The position numbers and the translations under genes were made by a program. The notes below the pieces were generated by a model. The model did not search any database. It saw only the letters and a list, made by a program, of their open reading frames with translations, and was not told the DNA's origin. A DNA stretch of 64,000 nucleotides from DASZTV01 sp035548055 (lineage in GTDB: Bacteria > Actinomycetota > Actinomycetes > JAFAQI01), in assembly GCA_035548055.1 (NCBI GenBank), contig DASZTL010000002.1, forward strand, positions 1-64,000, given 5' to 3'. This document shows, piece by piece, positions 49,690-58,488 of this stretch. How positions within the stretch are numbered: position 1 is the stretch's first letter; each line of letters begins with the position of its first letter.

Positions 49690-51450
49690 ATGGCGGTGGC
49701 GACCTTCTTCGTCGAGTCCGCTGGGGTGAAGCTCGCCGTCCACGAACGCGGTCATCGGGACGCTCCCACGGTTCTGCTCGTCCACGGCTATCCCGATACC
49801 TCCGCGACGTGGGAGTCGGTAGCCGAGGAGCTCGCCCACCGGTTCCATGTCGTGACCTACGACGTGCGCGGTGCGGGCGAGTCGGACCGGCCACGCCGGA
49901 AGTCGGCGTACAAGCTGGATTTGCTGGCGGCGGACATCCGGGCGGTCGCGGACGCCGTCTCGCCACATGCGCCGGTCCACCTCGTCGGTCACGACTGGGG
50001 CTCGGTGCAGGGCTGGGAGGCGATCACGGATCCGGAGATGCAGTCACGGTTCGCGTCGTACACGTCGATCTCGGGACCGGCACTTGATCACGCCGCCGCG
50101 TGGGTTCGCGCCCGACTGACTCCCCGTGGTCTGCCGGCCGTGCTCAAGCAGTCACTGAAGTCCTGGTACATGAACCTGATGCACATCCCGGGCCTGATGC
50201 CGGTGATGTGGCGGATCGGAATGGCGAAGTCCTTCGAGCCCGCCGTGCGTCGGATCGAAGGGTTGCCCAAGCGTGAGGGCGACGCATGGCCGGCACCGAC
50301 ACTCGCCAAGGACGGCGGTCGCGGCGTGCTGATCTACCGCGCGAACATCCTCCCCGGCCTTCGCCACCCCCGAGAGCGCCGCACGACGGTGCCGGTGCAT
50401 GTGATCGCGCCGACCGGCGACCGCTACATCTCGCCGGAGCTTGCGACGTCGGACCTGGCGCAATGGACCGATCGGCTGTGGGTACGACGGGTGCGGGCCG
50501 GCCACTGGGTGCAGCACAAGTCACCGCACGGGGTGGCGCAAGCGATCACGGATCTCGTGACCCACCTCGAGGGCGAGCCGGAGTCCCGGTCGCTGAGGCG
50601 CTACCGAGTCGGCGAAGCGGGCGCGAAGCCGGCCGGGGAGTTCGCCAACCAGCTCGTGGTCGTGACCGGAGCGGGCAGCGGCATCGGGCGGGAGACGGCG
50701 CTTGCGTTCGGCCGGCTTGGTGCGGAGGTCGTCATCGCGGACCTCAACGAGAACGCCGGTGAGGAGACCGCATCCGAGCTGCGCGTCGCGGGGGCGAGGG
50801 CGCACTCCTATCAGGTCGACGTCGCCGACCTCGCGTCGATGGAGGACTTCGCGAAGCGGGTCGTCGCCGATCACGGCGTGCCGGACATCGTCGTGAACAA
50901 CGCGGGCATCGGCATCGCCGGTCGCTTCCTCGACACCACCGCCGCGGACTGGGAGCGGATCGTCGACATCAATCTGCTCGGCGTCGTGCACGGCTGTCGC
51001 CTGTTCGGGGCCGCAATGGCTGACCGCCTCGAAGGCGGCTACATCGTCAACGTTGCCTCCGCCGCGGCATTCACGCCGAGCCGGATGCTGGCGGCGTACT
51101 CGGCCACGAAGGCAGCGGTGCTGATGCTGTCCGAGTCGATCTCAGCGGAGTTCGGCGACTACGGGATCGGCGTCTCGGCGATCTGCCCGGGCCTGATCAA
51201 CACCCCTATCACGACCTCTACGCGGTACGTCGGGGTCAGCGACACCGAGAGCCGTGAGGCCGGCAAGAAGATGGCCAAGCGGTACGCCCGCCGCAACTAC
51301 CCGCCGTCGAAGGTTGCCGACGCGATCGTCAAGGCCGTGCGCGAGCGCAGGCCCGTCGTACCCGTCACTCCTGAGGCGGTGGGCGCACGCATCATGTCGC
51401 GGCTGTCGCCGGGCTTCATGCGCCGACTGGCCCGGGTCGAGGTGAAGTGA
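49690..51450 (+). CDS. ephD: EphD-like fusion: alpha/beta hydrolase plus short-chain dehydrogenase
   Basis: 586 aa in two parts. Residues 1-290: alpha/beta hydrolase with HGYPDTSATW (oxyanion region) and nucleophile elbow VGHDWGSVQG (Asp nucleophile, epoxide-hydrolase type). Residues 318-586: SDR with TGAGSGIGRE, NNAGIG and active-site YSATK. The same fusion order defines mycobacterial EphD (Rv2214c), reported to act on epoxide/mycolate-type substrates. ATG 49690 follows GGGGTGA at six bases; ATG 49672 is an alternative. Overlaps the PF10118 gene by four bases; likely controlled by the divergent TetR. Confidence 0.82.
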   Translation: MAVATFFVESAGVKLAVHERGHRDAPTVLLVHGYPDTSATWESVAEELAHRFHVVTYDVRGAGESDRPRRKSAYKLDLLAADIRAVADAVSPHAPVHLVGHDWGSVQGWEAITDPEMQSRFASYTSISGPALDHAAAWVRARLTPRGLPAVLKQSLKSWYMNLMHIPGLMPVMWRIGMAKSFEPAVRRIEGLPKREGDAWPAPTLAKDGGRGVLIYRANILPGLRHPRERRTTVPVHVIAPTGDRYISPELATSDLAQWTDRLWVRRVRAGHWVQHKSPHGVAQAITDLVTHLEGEPESRSLRRYRVGEAGAKPAGEFANQLVVVTGAGSGIGRETALAFGRLGAEVVIADLNENAGEETASELRVAGARAHSYQVDVADLASMEDFAKRVVADHGVPDIVVNNAGIGIAGRFLDTTAADWERIVDINLLGVVHGCRLFGAAMADRLEGGYIVNVASAAAFTPSRMLAAYSATKAAVLMLSESISAEFGDYGIGVSAICPGLINTPITTSTRYVGVSDTESREAGKKMAKRYARRNYPPSKVADAIVKAVRERRPVVPVTPEAVGARIMSRLSPGFMRRLARVEVK

Positions 51451-52304
51451 CGCATCAGATCAAGCCGCGTCGGGTCAGCTTTGACTGGGAGCCGACCCCG
51501 CTGGCGTGGATCCCCGGTGAGCCGGTCACGTCGCACATCATCGACGTGCTGCATCTGCTCTTGCCCGCGGGCGAACGCTGGTTCGTTCATGTCTACAAGC
51601 AGGCCATGCCGCTGATCGAGGACGAGCAGCTCAAGGCCGACGTCAAGGGGTTCATGGGCCAGGAAGCCGTCCACTCCCGTGCGCATGCAGCCGTCCTCGA
51701 CCACTTGCGCGACAACGGCCTGAACCCGGATCCGTTCACCCGCCGCATCGACTGGCTGTTCAACAAGCTGCTCGGTGACGACTCGATGCGGCTGATCCCG
51801 CGGAAGCGATGGCTGCTCGAGCGGGTGGCGATCATCGCCGCGATCGAGCACTACACCGCAGTGCTCGGCGCCTGGATCCTCGACTCGCCCGCACTCGATG
51901 CGGCCAAGGCGGATGCGACGATGCTCGACCTGCTGCGCTGGCATGGCGCCGAAGAAGTCGAGCACCGCAGCGTCGCGTTCGACGTGTTCCGCGAGGTCAG
52001 CAACTCCTGGTTCGCGCGGCTGCGCACGATGGTCGTCTCCGCTGCCGCGATGGCCTACCTGTGGCGGCGCGGGATGCGTTACCTGTGCGGCGCCGATCCG
52101 ACGTACACCGGCCCGATGCCCAAGTTCGCCGACTTCCGCCGGGCCGCGAAGAAGGGCCTGCTCCCGATGCCTTCGCTGCTGGTGTTTGCCATCCCGCGCT
52201 ACTGCAAGGCGAGCTACCACCCCTCACAAGAAGCCGACACGGCCGTCGCACTCGAGTACCTGGCGAGGTCGCCAGCGGCGGTCGCGGCCGGCTACGCGGC
52301 GTGA
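51447..52304 (+). CDS. PF10118 metal-dependent hydrolase-type (diiron, ferritin-like) protein, copy 1
   Basis: 285 aa helical protein with three Glu/His segments: GQEAVHSRAH (about 70-79), AAIEHYTAVLG (131-141) and WHGAEEVEHRSVAFDVF (about 162-178), the carboxylate/His pattern of ferritin-like diiron sites. Annotated as metal-dependent hydrolase, but the fold suggests oxidative chemistry. GTG start overlaps the EphD-like stop. A paralogue is at 60189-61064. Convergent with the lipoprotein gene, stops adjacent. Confidence 0.82.
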   Translation: MTHQIKPRRVSFDWEPTPLAWIPGEPVTSHIIDVLHLLLPAGERWFVHVYKQAMPLIEDEQLKADVKGFMGQEAVHSRAHAAVLDHLRDNGLNPDPFTRRIDWLFNKLLGDDSMRLIPRKRWLLERVAIIAAIEHYTAVLGAWILDSPALDAAKADATMLDLLRWHGAEEVEHRSVAFDVFREVSNSWFARLRTMVVSAAAMAYLWRRGMRYLCGADPTYTGPMPKFADFRRAAKKGLLPMPSLLVFAIPRYCKASYHPSQEADTAVALEYLARSPAAVAAGYAA

Positions 52305-53519
52305 CTATCTGAACTGGCAGTAGATGTTCGCTTCTGTCGCCCGGTTGGGTCGGACGACAACGGCATGCGGTGCCACGCACCGGTCATGGTGCCCGTTGAC
52401 TTTGGCGTATGCGCTGCCGCCCCTGAGGGTGTAGGTGCCGCGTGGCGCGGAGAACGAGAAGGCGCCGGCGCCGTCCGTCCGACGGTGGGCGACGACCCGA
52501 CCATCTCGGGCGAGCGTGAGGTGGCCGTAGATGTGTGCGGGTCTGCTCCGAGCCGGACCTCCCACGCCGAGCAGATGCCCATGAATCAAGCCGCGATCGA
52601 CGAGGAACGCCAGGCGGAGGATTCGCTGGAACTCGGCGGTGGGCTCGAGGCCGGTCAGCGAGAGGCCGTCGCGCACCACGCTGAGACCAGAGCAGCTACC
52701 TCCGGGGTACTGCAGCTTCCAGGTGTGCCCTGCTGACCTGATGATGATCCGGAAGGACCACGACGGACCGATACCTCCGATGCATGTCGCGGGCGGGTGA
52801 GTGGGGGAGGCGTTGAAGGCTGTCGTGAGAGCGCGCGACGCGGCTGGGGTGAACGAGATCGTTCGCGCTGACTGGACCACCCCGTTCAACGTGTGTCTGG
52901 TCTTCGTGACGACCACGTGGCTCGCGGCCACCGGGATCGTCTCAGCGCCAACCCGCACCGGGTGCGCCGCGGCCTCAGCAAAGGCTGCGACGATCACGCG
53001 CCGGCGGGTGAGCTTCTCCATCTCCATGTAGAGCTCGACGTCGGCGACATAGGCCGGTGGGTGAGTTGGGTCCCAGTGAAGAAAGCCCTGGCCGGGCGGA
53101 TTCTCGGCCCGCGAGGTCGGGAGGCCATGGCCTGACAGCGTCAGGCCTGGCGAATGGATCCTCTTGAGGGCGCGGTAGACGGCGTCGGAGGACCCGGCGA
53201 CCGTCCAGTAACGCGCGCGAACGACCAGGTTCCCGACGCCGATCGTCTCGTCGGGAGCGCGAAGATCCTTCGGGGGTGCGCCGGTGAACGGAACCTCGCC
53301 GGGAAGGTGCGGTGCGTGCGCGGCCAGGCGGTCGGCGTACCGGATCGTCTGGTGGTCGCGTTGCTGAACCTGAGCGAGATAGGAAGCCGAGGTCGGGGTT
53401 GGTGCCATCGGCGCTGCGGCGAGCGCCTTCGACTCGCGAGTGGCATCGCCACTTCCGCTGCACGCTGCCGCCGCTAGCAGGGCGATCGCGATTGCGATCC
53501 CGACGCGGGAAGGTTTCAT
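52305..53519 (-). CDS. Lipoprotein with C-terminal shared beta-domain
   Basis: 404 aa. Signal sequence ends in a lipobox LAAAAC (Cys20), so it is lipid-anchored and exported. Middle region (30-300) is not recognised. The last 95 residues are a small beta-domain (GHLLGVGGPARSRPAHIYGH, GTYTLRGGSAYAKVNG, ending EANIYCQFR) like the domain in the next gene, with a carboxypeptidase-regulatory-like look. Same direction and three bases after the stop of the shorter lipoprotein. Confidence 0.72.
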   Translation of the reverse strand: MKPSRVGIAIAIALLAAAACSGSGDATRESKALAAAPMAPTPTSASYLAQVQQRDHQTIRYADRLAAHAPHLPGEVPFTGAPPKDLRAPDETIGVGNLVVRARYWTVAGSSDAVYRALKRIHSPGLTLSGHGLPTSRAENPPGQGFLHWDPTHPPAYVADVELYMEMEKLTRRRVIVAAFAEAAAHPVRVGAETIPVAASHVVVTKTRHTLNGVVQSARTISFTPAASRALTTAFNASPTHPPATCIGGIGPSWSFRIIIRSAGHTWKLQYPGGSCSGLSVVRDGLSLTGLEPTAEFQRILRLAFLVDRGLIHGHLLGVGGPARSRPAHIYGHLTLARDGRVVAHRRTDGAGAFSFSAPRGTYTLRGGSAYAKVNGHHDRCVAPHAVVVRPNRATEANIYCQFR

Positions 53520-53522
53520 CGC

Positions 53523-53948
53523 CTACCTGCGCTGACAGTACGTATCGAGGTGCGTGATCTTCCCGACGCGCACCGTCACGGGGTGGGAGGCGCGACAAGG
53601 CGCTCGCTCACCGTTGACGTGGAACTGGGGCGTGTGCCCCACCAAGGTGTAGCGGCCGGGCGAGATCCCGAACGAGTACGTGCCGTTCCTCGGGACTTTC
53701 ACGCTCATCGCCGCCTGACCGTCGGGTCGCAGGACGTCGATCCGGCCGCGCTGCGGCGACGGCAGCGCGCCTGCAGGTCCGCCGACAGCGAGGAACATAC
53801 CGGTGATCACGCCGTGGGCGCCGACCGACGGCTTCTGTACCGGTACGCCGGGATGGGTCCGCACGGCCGGCCCGCCGCTGCTGCAGCCGGCAAGGGCAGC
53901 AGCGGCGAGCCCGACGGTGAGTGCTCTGGTGGCGACCGTCACGACCAT
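53523..53948 (-). CDS. Small lipoprotein sharing the domain of its neighbour
   Basis: 141 aa. Signal peptide with lipobox LAGC near residue 21 (AAAALAGCSSGG). The rest is one beta-domain: GVITGMFLAVGGPAGALPS, GRIDVLRPDGQAAMSV, GTYSFGISPGRYTLVGHTPQFHVNG, ending HLDTYCQRR. It parallels the C-terminus of the 404-aa lipoprotein (G-IxG, VGGPA, PxGxYTL, VNG, YCQxR), evidence for duplication or fusion. ATG 53948 chosen; TTG 53978 is an alternative. First of the two genes in this minus-strand pair. Confidence 0.7.
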   Translation of the reverse strand: MVVTVATRALTVGLAAAALAGCSSGGPAVRTHPGVPVQKPSVGAHGVITGMFLAVGGPAGALPSPQRGRIDVLRPDGQAAMSVKVPRNGTYSFGISPGRYTLVGHTPQFHVNGERAPCRASHPVTVRVGKITHLDTYCQRR

Positions 53949-53999
53949 GAGACGCCGCCCGGGCTCGGTCGGTTGCAATCAGCGTGACAGGCTCGGGCC

Positions 54000-54392
54000 A
54001 TGGAAGCCGAGCTGAACGTCCTGGGTGAGCCGCTCGAGCCGTGCGGCACCGACCCGGTGACCGGCTTCTACCGGGACGGCAACTGCAACTGCGGTCCCGA
54101 GGACGTCGGGAACCACTCGGTGTGTGCCGTGGTGACCCGCGAGTTCCTCGCCCACCAGGTCGCGGTCGGCAACGACCTCGTCACGCCGCGCCCGGAGTGG
54201 CACTTCCCAGGCCTCGTGCCCGGCGACCGCTGGTGCGTCGTTGCGGCTCGTTGGCTGCAGGCGCACCTCGACGGCATGGCATGTCCCGTCGTACTCGCAT
54301 CCACCAACCAACGCGCGCTGGACATCGTGCCGCTCGACATCCTCCAGCAGTATGCCGCTGACGTGCCGGGAGACCTGAGCGACCTGCTTTGA
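54000..54392 (+). CDS. DUF2237 family protein
   Basis: 130 aa matching DUF2237 throughout: NVLGEPLEPCGTDPVTGFYR, DGNCNCGPEDVGNHSVCAVV, TREFL, GNDLVTPRPEWHFPGLVPGD, RWCVVAARWLQA, CPVVLASTNQRALDIVPLD. Four or five conserved cysteines; function unknown. No signal peptide. The start ATG fits the family N-terminus (MEAELNVLG). Stands alone, divergent from the lipoprotein pair. Confidence 0.92.
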   Translation: MEAELNVLGEPLEPCGTDPVTGFYRDGNCNCGPEDVGNHSVCAVVTREFLAHQVAVGNDLVTPRPEWHFPGLVPGDRWCVVAARWLQAHLDGMACPVVLASTNQRALDIVPLDILQQYAADVPGDLSDLL

Positions 54393-54467
54393 TGGCGGCG
54401 TGAGGCCGCTTGCTCACGCGGTGCTCGCCGACGAGTGGAAGGGCTGAGCGCGGGGCACGATCTCCGC

Positions 54468-55301
54468 ATGACAGCCACGACCGCCATCCGTCGCTCGAGC
54501 GCGACGAAGAGCCGGTTGAAGCCGAAGCCGGCGATGGTGAAGGTGGCGCGGTTCGGGCTTGCTGCGCGCAGCGCGTTCTACCTGCTGCTCGCCGGCCTGG
54601 TCGTGCACCTGGCGGTCAGCGGCGGGACCGGACCGCAGGCCGACGCGAAAGGTGCGTTGGAGACCGTTGCTGGCAACCCGGTCGGTGAGGCAGCGATCAT
54701 CGCGGTCGCCATCGGATTCCTCGCTTTCGGCGTCGCCCGACTGTGGAGCGCTTGGCAGGACGAGAAGCCGAGCGTCTGGCGACGAACCACCGCGGCGCTG
54801 CAAGGCGGGTTCTATCTCGTGCTGATGTGGATTCCGTTGTCCTACGTCTTCGGCAACCGGGCGACGGGCAGCAACAAGTCGCAGCACCGGATGGCCGGCG
54901 ACCTGTTGGGGCTGCCGGCGGGCCGTGAGCTCGTCGCCGCTCTCGGAGTGATCGTCATCGTGGTCTGCTCGAACCAGATTCGTACGGCGCTGACCCAGGA
55001 GTACGCCGACGGGATGCAGCTGAGAGGTGCGCCGGCGTGGGTCAAGCGGCTCGTCCATGCCGCGGCGATGTTGGGCATCCCGGCGCGGGCACTCGTCTTC
55101 GTCCCCCTTGGGGTCTGCCTCATCGTTGCCGCGGTGCAGTCCGACGCCAGTCATGCCAAGGGTCTGGACCAGCTGCTGGGATCGTTGGCCGGGCAGTGGT
55201 GGGGTGTCGTGCTGCTCGCCGTCGTCGCGTGCGGACTGATGGTGTTCGCGACGTACTCGATCCTGGAAGCCCGCTATCGGAAGGTGCTGCGCGCCGAGTA
55301 G
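54468..55301 (+). CDS. DUF1206 membrane protein
   Basis: 277 aa with six hydrophobic segments and three internal pairs typical of DUF1206 (KVARFGLAARSAFYLLLAGLV; KRLVHAAAMLGIPARALVFVPLG). The hydrophilic basic N-terminus (residues 1-25) stays in the cytoplasm. Function is unknown. ATG 54468 follows a poor ribosome site. Its stop meets the stop of the convergent MBL gene inside a GAGTAGCTACTC palindrome. Confidence 0.85.
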   Translation: MTATTAIRRSSATKSRLKPKPAMVKVARFGLAARSAFYLLLAGLVVHLAVSGGTGPQADAKGALETVAGNPVGEAAIIAVAIGFLAFGVARLWSAWQDEKPSVWRRTTAALQGGFYLVLMWIPLSYVFGNRATGSNKSQHRMAGDLLGLPAGRELVAALGVIVIVVCSNQIRTALTQEYADGMQLRGAPAWVKRLVHAAAMLGIPARALVFVPLGVCLIVAAVQSDASHAKGLDQLLGSLAGQWWGVVLLAVVACGLMVFATYSILEARYRKVLRAE

Positions 55302-56567
55302 CTACTCGGCGCGTTTGCGGGACTCCGAGGCGGCCCAGGCGAAGACGCCCTTCGCCATCGTCGACGACTCGAACTCCGCCCGCTTCGCGAAGACCTCCGC
55401 CCGCACCCGGTGCACGCCGGCGTCCGACGGAGCCGCCAGGGATGCAATCTCAGCGAGGTGCCCGGCGAGCCGTAGCGACTCGCCATCTCCGACGGACGCG
55501 ATAGCAGCGGCGCGATCAGCAAGCACCGATGCCCCACCGGCGAGCGAAGCGAGCTCGGCGGCAACAACCGCGTCGGGCGCCGGCTTGAGCGATGCCGGGT
55601 TGCCGTCGTACCAGCCGCCGTAGAGCCGCCACACGTTGCGTACGACGAACTCCGGCTCGTCGTAGACCGGACGCAGGTATGGCTTCTCCAACAGGTCGGC
55701 CGGGGCCTTGACCGTGTGGATGATGTCGTCGAGCCGAGCCCCCTGGTTCATCAACGCGACCGTCTGCTCGTGCAGCGACTCGAGCAGCGCTGCGGTATCG
55801 AGCAGCGCGGTCTTCACCCGGTCGGCGCCGACGACGGGCACGCCATGACCCGGCAGCAGGAACTCGGCGTTCAGTGCTGCCATCTTGCGGAGCGCATGCG
55901 CCCACTCGATCGGATAGCGCTGCACCTTCTGCGGGTTGCCGGCGTTGGGGGAAGCCCAGATGAAGAGGTCGCCGCTGCACAGCACCTTCTTCTCCGGGAT
56001 CCACGTCCAGGTGTGGTCGTCGGTCTCGCCGCGGGCGTGGTTCAGCTCGATCGTCACGCCGCCGATGACGAGCGTCATCTGGTCGCGGTAGGTGACGTCG
56101 GGATAGCGGTAGTCCATCGGCCACTGAATCCCCGGCGCTTGGAACTGTCGCTGGTTGATCACGGCGTTGTAGCCATTGGTCAGCTTGTAGCGGTCAAACC
56201 GCAACGGCAGCGCCTCGTGGGCGATGACCTGCGGCGCTCGCCAACCCTTGTCCTTGGCTTCGGCCTGGAACACCGGTACGCCGAACACGTGGTCGACGTG
56301 ACCGTGGGAGTAGACGGCGGTGTGCAGCGGCTTGTCCGACCACTGCCGGACCGACTCGTGCACCGACTTCGCGGTGATCTCGCTGCCGGTGTCCACGAGG
56401 AAGAGGCCGTCATCGGTCGACAGCGCCGACACGTTGGCGAAGGTCGGCAGGAAGGCGACGCCGTCGGTGACCTCCTCGAGGCCGCTCTGCGCGAACAGCT
56501 GGTGGCCGCTCTCGATCGTGTCGAGACCGCGCCAGAGCCGGTCCGCGTAGTCGAGCGTGGCACCCAT
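55302..56567 (-). CDS. MBL-fold hydrolase with alkylsulfatase-type C-terminal domain
   Basis: 421 aa. Metal-binding motif SHGHVDH (His88, His90, Asp92, His93), then HARGETDDHTWTW and LLPGHGVPVVG supplying further ligands. The C-terminal half (280-400; VYDEPEFVVRNVWRLYGGWYDGNPASLK) matches the alkylsulfatase dimerisation region. Probably hydrolyses alkyl sulfates or another ester. No signal peptide. It follows the SCO6745-family gene by three bases and is likely co-transcribed with it. Confidence 0.87.
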   Translation of the reverse strand: MGATLDYADRLWRGLDTIESGHQLFAQSGLEEVTDGVAFLPTFANVSALSTDDGLFLVDTGSEITAKSVHESVRQWSDKPLHTAVYSHGHVDHVFGVPVFQAEAKDKGWRAPQVIAHEALPLRFDRYKLTNGYNAVINQRQFQAPGIQWPMDYRYPDVTYRDQMTLVIGGVTIELNHARGETDDHTWTWIPEKKVLCSGDLFIWASPNAGNPQKVQRYPIEWAHALRKMAALNAEFLLPGHGVPVVGADRVKTALLDTAALLESLHEQTVALMNQGARLDDIIHTVKAPADLLEKPYLRPVYDEPEFVVRNVWRLYGGWYDGNPASLKPAPDAVVAAELASLAGGASVLADRAAAIASVGDGESLRLAGHLAEIASLAAPSDAGVHRVRAEVFAKRAEFESSTMAKGVFAWAASESRKRAE

Positions 56568-56570
56568 CGG

Positions 56571-57437
56571 CTATCTCCGTTCTCTTGCTGCCGGCATCCA
56601 CTCGGTGCCGGCAGTCTCATCAATCCGCGACACGAGTCGATCACCGACCGGCTCGACAAGCGAGAGGAACTCCGCCGTCAGCTCCGCACCGAGCGAGCGC
56701 CAAGCGAGCTCACAGATCGCATCGGTGCGTTCCTCGATTCGCTCCCGCAGGGCCAGCCCGGCGTCGTTGACGACGCCGGATGTGGCGAGCCCGCGGGCCT
56801 CGAGGTCGGCGTAAGCAGACGAGAGCGCAGCATCGTCGGACCCGCGGCTACGCGGGATCCAATCCTTCGGGTAGTTCAAAAAGGCGTTGTGCAACAGGCC
56901 GGCCTGCGTCGCCGAGATGCCTTCGGACGTGAGCACGGCGAAGTGGGTGTCACCGCGCCACTCGCGGATGCAGTTGACGGCAAGCCACGCAGACAACAGC
57001 GGATCGGAGGGCCGCGCCTGCTGCCGATGGGCGGCGAACAGGGCGCGTCCGGAGACCGGCAAACCGTCGGCCGCCGCCCACAAGGGCCCGGCGAGCGAAG
57101 CGAGCGAGTCACAGATCTCCGGCACATACGTCCGCAGACCGCGCACAACGGCGTCGTTACGGGCCTGGATGATCGCGTCGTACGTCGTGTGCTGCTCGGT
57201 GATCTGCAGCGCCGCGGCGATGAACTCCGGCAAGATCGAGTAGAAGGTCGCTGCGACGACCTGCGCCCCGGCGGGTGCGAGCGGCGCCGAGCGGCTGGCG
57301 ATGTAGGTGACGCCGCCCATGTCGATGCCGAGCGCCTTGTAGTTCTCGAGCGCGATCGGGTCCCAGTAGATCCACCCGATCAGCCGGTGCGAGGCGAACG
57401 AAGCACGCGCGGACAGCGTGGTCCAGTCGTCGGCCAT
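56571..57437 (-). CDS. SCO6745 family helical protein
   Basis: 288 aa all-helical protein of the SCO6745 family: SAPLAPAGAQVVAATFYSILPEF, then GRALFAAHRQQARPSDPLLSAW, IREWRGDTHFAVLTSEGIS, RGLATSGVVNDAGLALRERIEERTD. Distantly MarR/helical-bundle-like but activity unknown. ATG 57437 with no clear ribosome site. Head of the pair with the MBL hydrolase; divergent from the desaturase gene. A degenerate inverted repeat (TGTCA-N7-TGACA, 57459-57475) is upstream. Confidence 0.78.
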   Translation of the reverse strand: MADDWTTLSARASFASHRLIGWIYWDPIALENYKALGIDMGGVTYIASRSAPLAPAGAQVVAATFYSILPEFIAAALQITEQHTTYDAIIQARNDAVVRGLRTYVPEICDSLASLAGPLWAAADGLPVSGRALFAAHRQQARPSDPLLSAWLAVNCIREWRGDTHFAVLTSEGISATQAGLLHNAFLNYPKDWIPRSRGSDDAALSSAYADLEARGLATSGVVNDAGLALRERIEERTDAICELAWRSLGAELTAEFLSLVEPVGDRLVSRIDETAGTEWMPAARERR

Positions 57438-57533
57438 GGTGGACGAATTCCTATCATCTGTCAGTCCACATGACAATAGGTTGGAAGCGGCGGCCACGGC
57501 TTTGTGGAGCAACGCGCGACGCTTCGCCGTTGC

Positions 57534-57539
57534 TAGCCT
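57534..57539 (+). promoter_or_regulatory. -10 element of the desaturase gene
   Basis: TAGCCT seven bases before the GTG at 57547, the leaderless pattern seen elsewhere in the window. No convincing -35. Confidence 0.4.
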
Positions 57540-57546
57540 TTTCTGC

Positions 57547-58488
57547 GTGGTTGCACTCCCAGCAGAGCTCCCCATCGAACCCGAGCCGCCGGCAATCGAT
57601 CTGAGCCTTCGGCGCGACTTCCACGACTTGCGCGCCGACCGCAAGGACGAGCTGTGGAGCGTGGGCTACATCGCGTTGTCCTGGGCGGCGGTGGCCGGGT
57701 CGGTCGCCATGTTCTGGAAGCGCCGTACGCCGGCGAGCGCGGTCGCCGCCATCGCGGTCATCGCGTCACGGCAGCAGGCGCTGCTCAACGTCGAGCACGA
57801 CGCGCTGCACCGCTCGCTTGCGCGTAACCGCAAACTCAACGACACCCTCGGCCTGGTCACGGCCGCCGCGCCCTGCGGCTCTGGATTCCGGTCGACGCGC
57901 ATCCACCACCTGCGTCACCACCGGCTGCTCAACACTCCGGATGACCCCGACGGCATCCTGCACCAGGGGCCCCATCTCGCTACGCGCAAGGGATTGCTGC
58001 GCCACCTCTTCGAGGGCTTCACTGGGATCTATGCGATCAAGCTGCTGCGGCGCCGAGAGGGCTGGGTCGACGCCGAGACGGCACGCAAGGACAAGCGGGA
58101 CATCGCGCTGGTACACGTCGGCCTCTGGGCGATCTTCGCCCGTCTCACCGCGTGGTGGACCTACCCGCTGCTCTGGCTCGCCCCGCTGACGACGGTGACC
58201 GCCGGTGTCCTCGTCGCCCGCAACTACGTTGACCATGCGCTGGTCGGCGAGGAGCTCGACGCGTACCCCGACCGCCGCGTCTCGGTCGACGTCAATCAGG
58301 TGGAGGGCGCGAACCTCTCGCCGTACAACATGAACTGGCACGCCGAGCACCATCTCTTTCCCTGGATTCCGGCAAGGCGGCTGCCGGAAGCGGCGCGCCG
58401 ACTCGCGGCCCGCGAGGAGGCTCCGACGAGACTCGTGCGCAAGAGCTACCTGGGCGCTCTGATCAAACACCTGAAGCTGCTGCCTTGA
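57547..58488 (+). CDS. Membrane fatty-acid desaturase
   Basis: 313 aa. Three histidine boxes: HDALH (84-88), HHLRHH (120-125) and WHAEHH (about 268-273) are those of acyl-lipid/acyl-CoA membrane desaturases binding a diiron centre. Four hydrophobic segments. GTG 57547 is chosen because of the -10 seven bases upstream. Overlaps the start of the methyltransferase gene by four bases, so the two are probably co-translated. Confidence 0.87.
   Translation: MVALPAELPIEPEPPAIDLSLRRDFHDLRADRKDELWSVGYIALSWAAVAGSVAMFWKRRTPASAVAAIAVIASRQQALLNVEHDALHRSLARNRKLNDTLGLVTAAAPCGSGFRSTRIHHLRHHRLLNTPDDPDGILHQGPHLATRKGLLRHLFEGFTGIYAIKLLRRREGWVDAETARKDKRDIALVHVGLWAIFARLTAWWTYPLLWLAPLTTVTAGVLVARNYVDHALVGEELDAYPDRRVSVDVNQVEGANLSPYNMNWHAEHHLFPWIPARRLPEAARRLAAREEAPTRLVRKSYLGALIKHLKLLP

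Noticed and set aside
53131..53145. CCTGAC-N3-GTCAGG inverted repeat
   Set aside because: Inside a lipoprotein gene and with spacing 3 rather than 6, so not assigned to the CTGAC operator class.
57459..57475. TGTCA-N7-TGACA inverted repeat upstream of the SCO6745-family gene
   Set aside because: Short, imperfectly centred with flanking CTAT/ATAG, single copy; too weak to call an operator.
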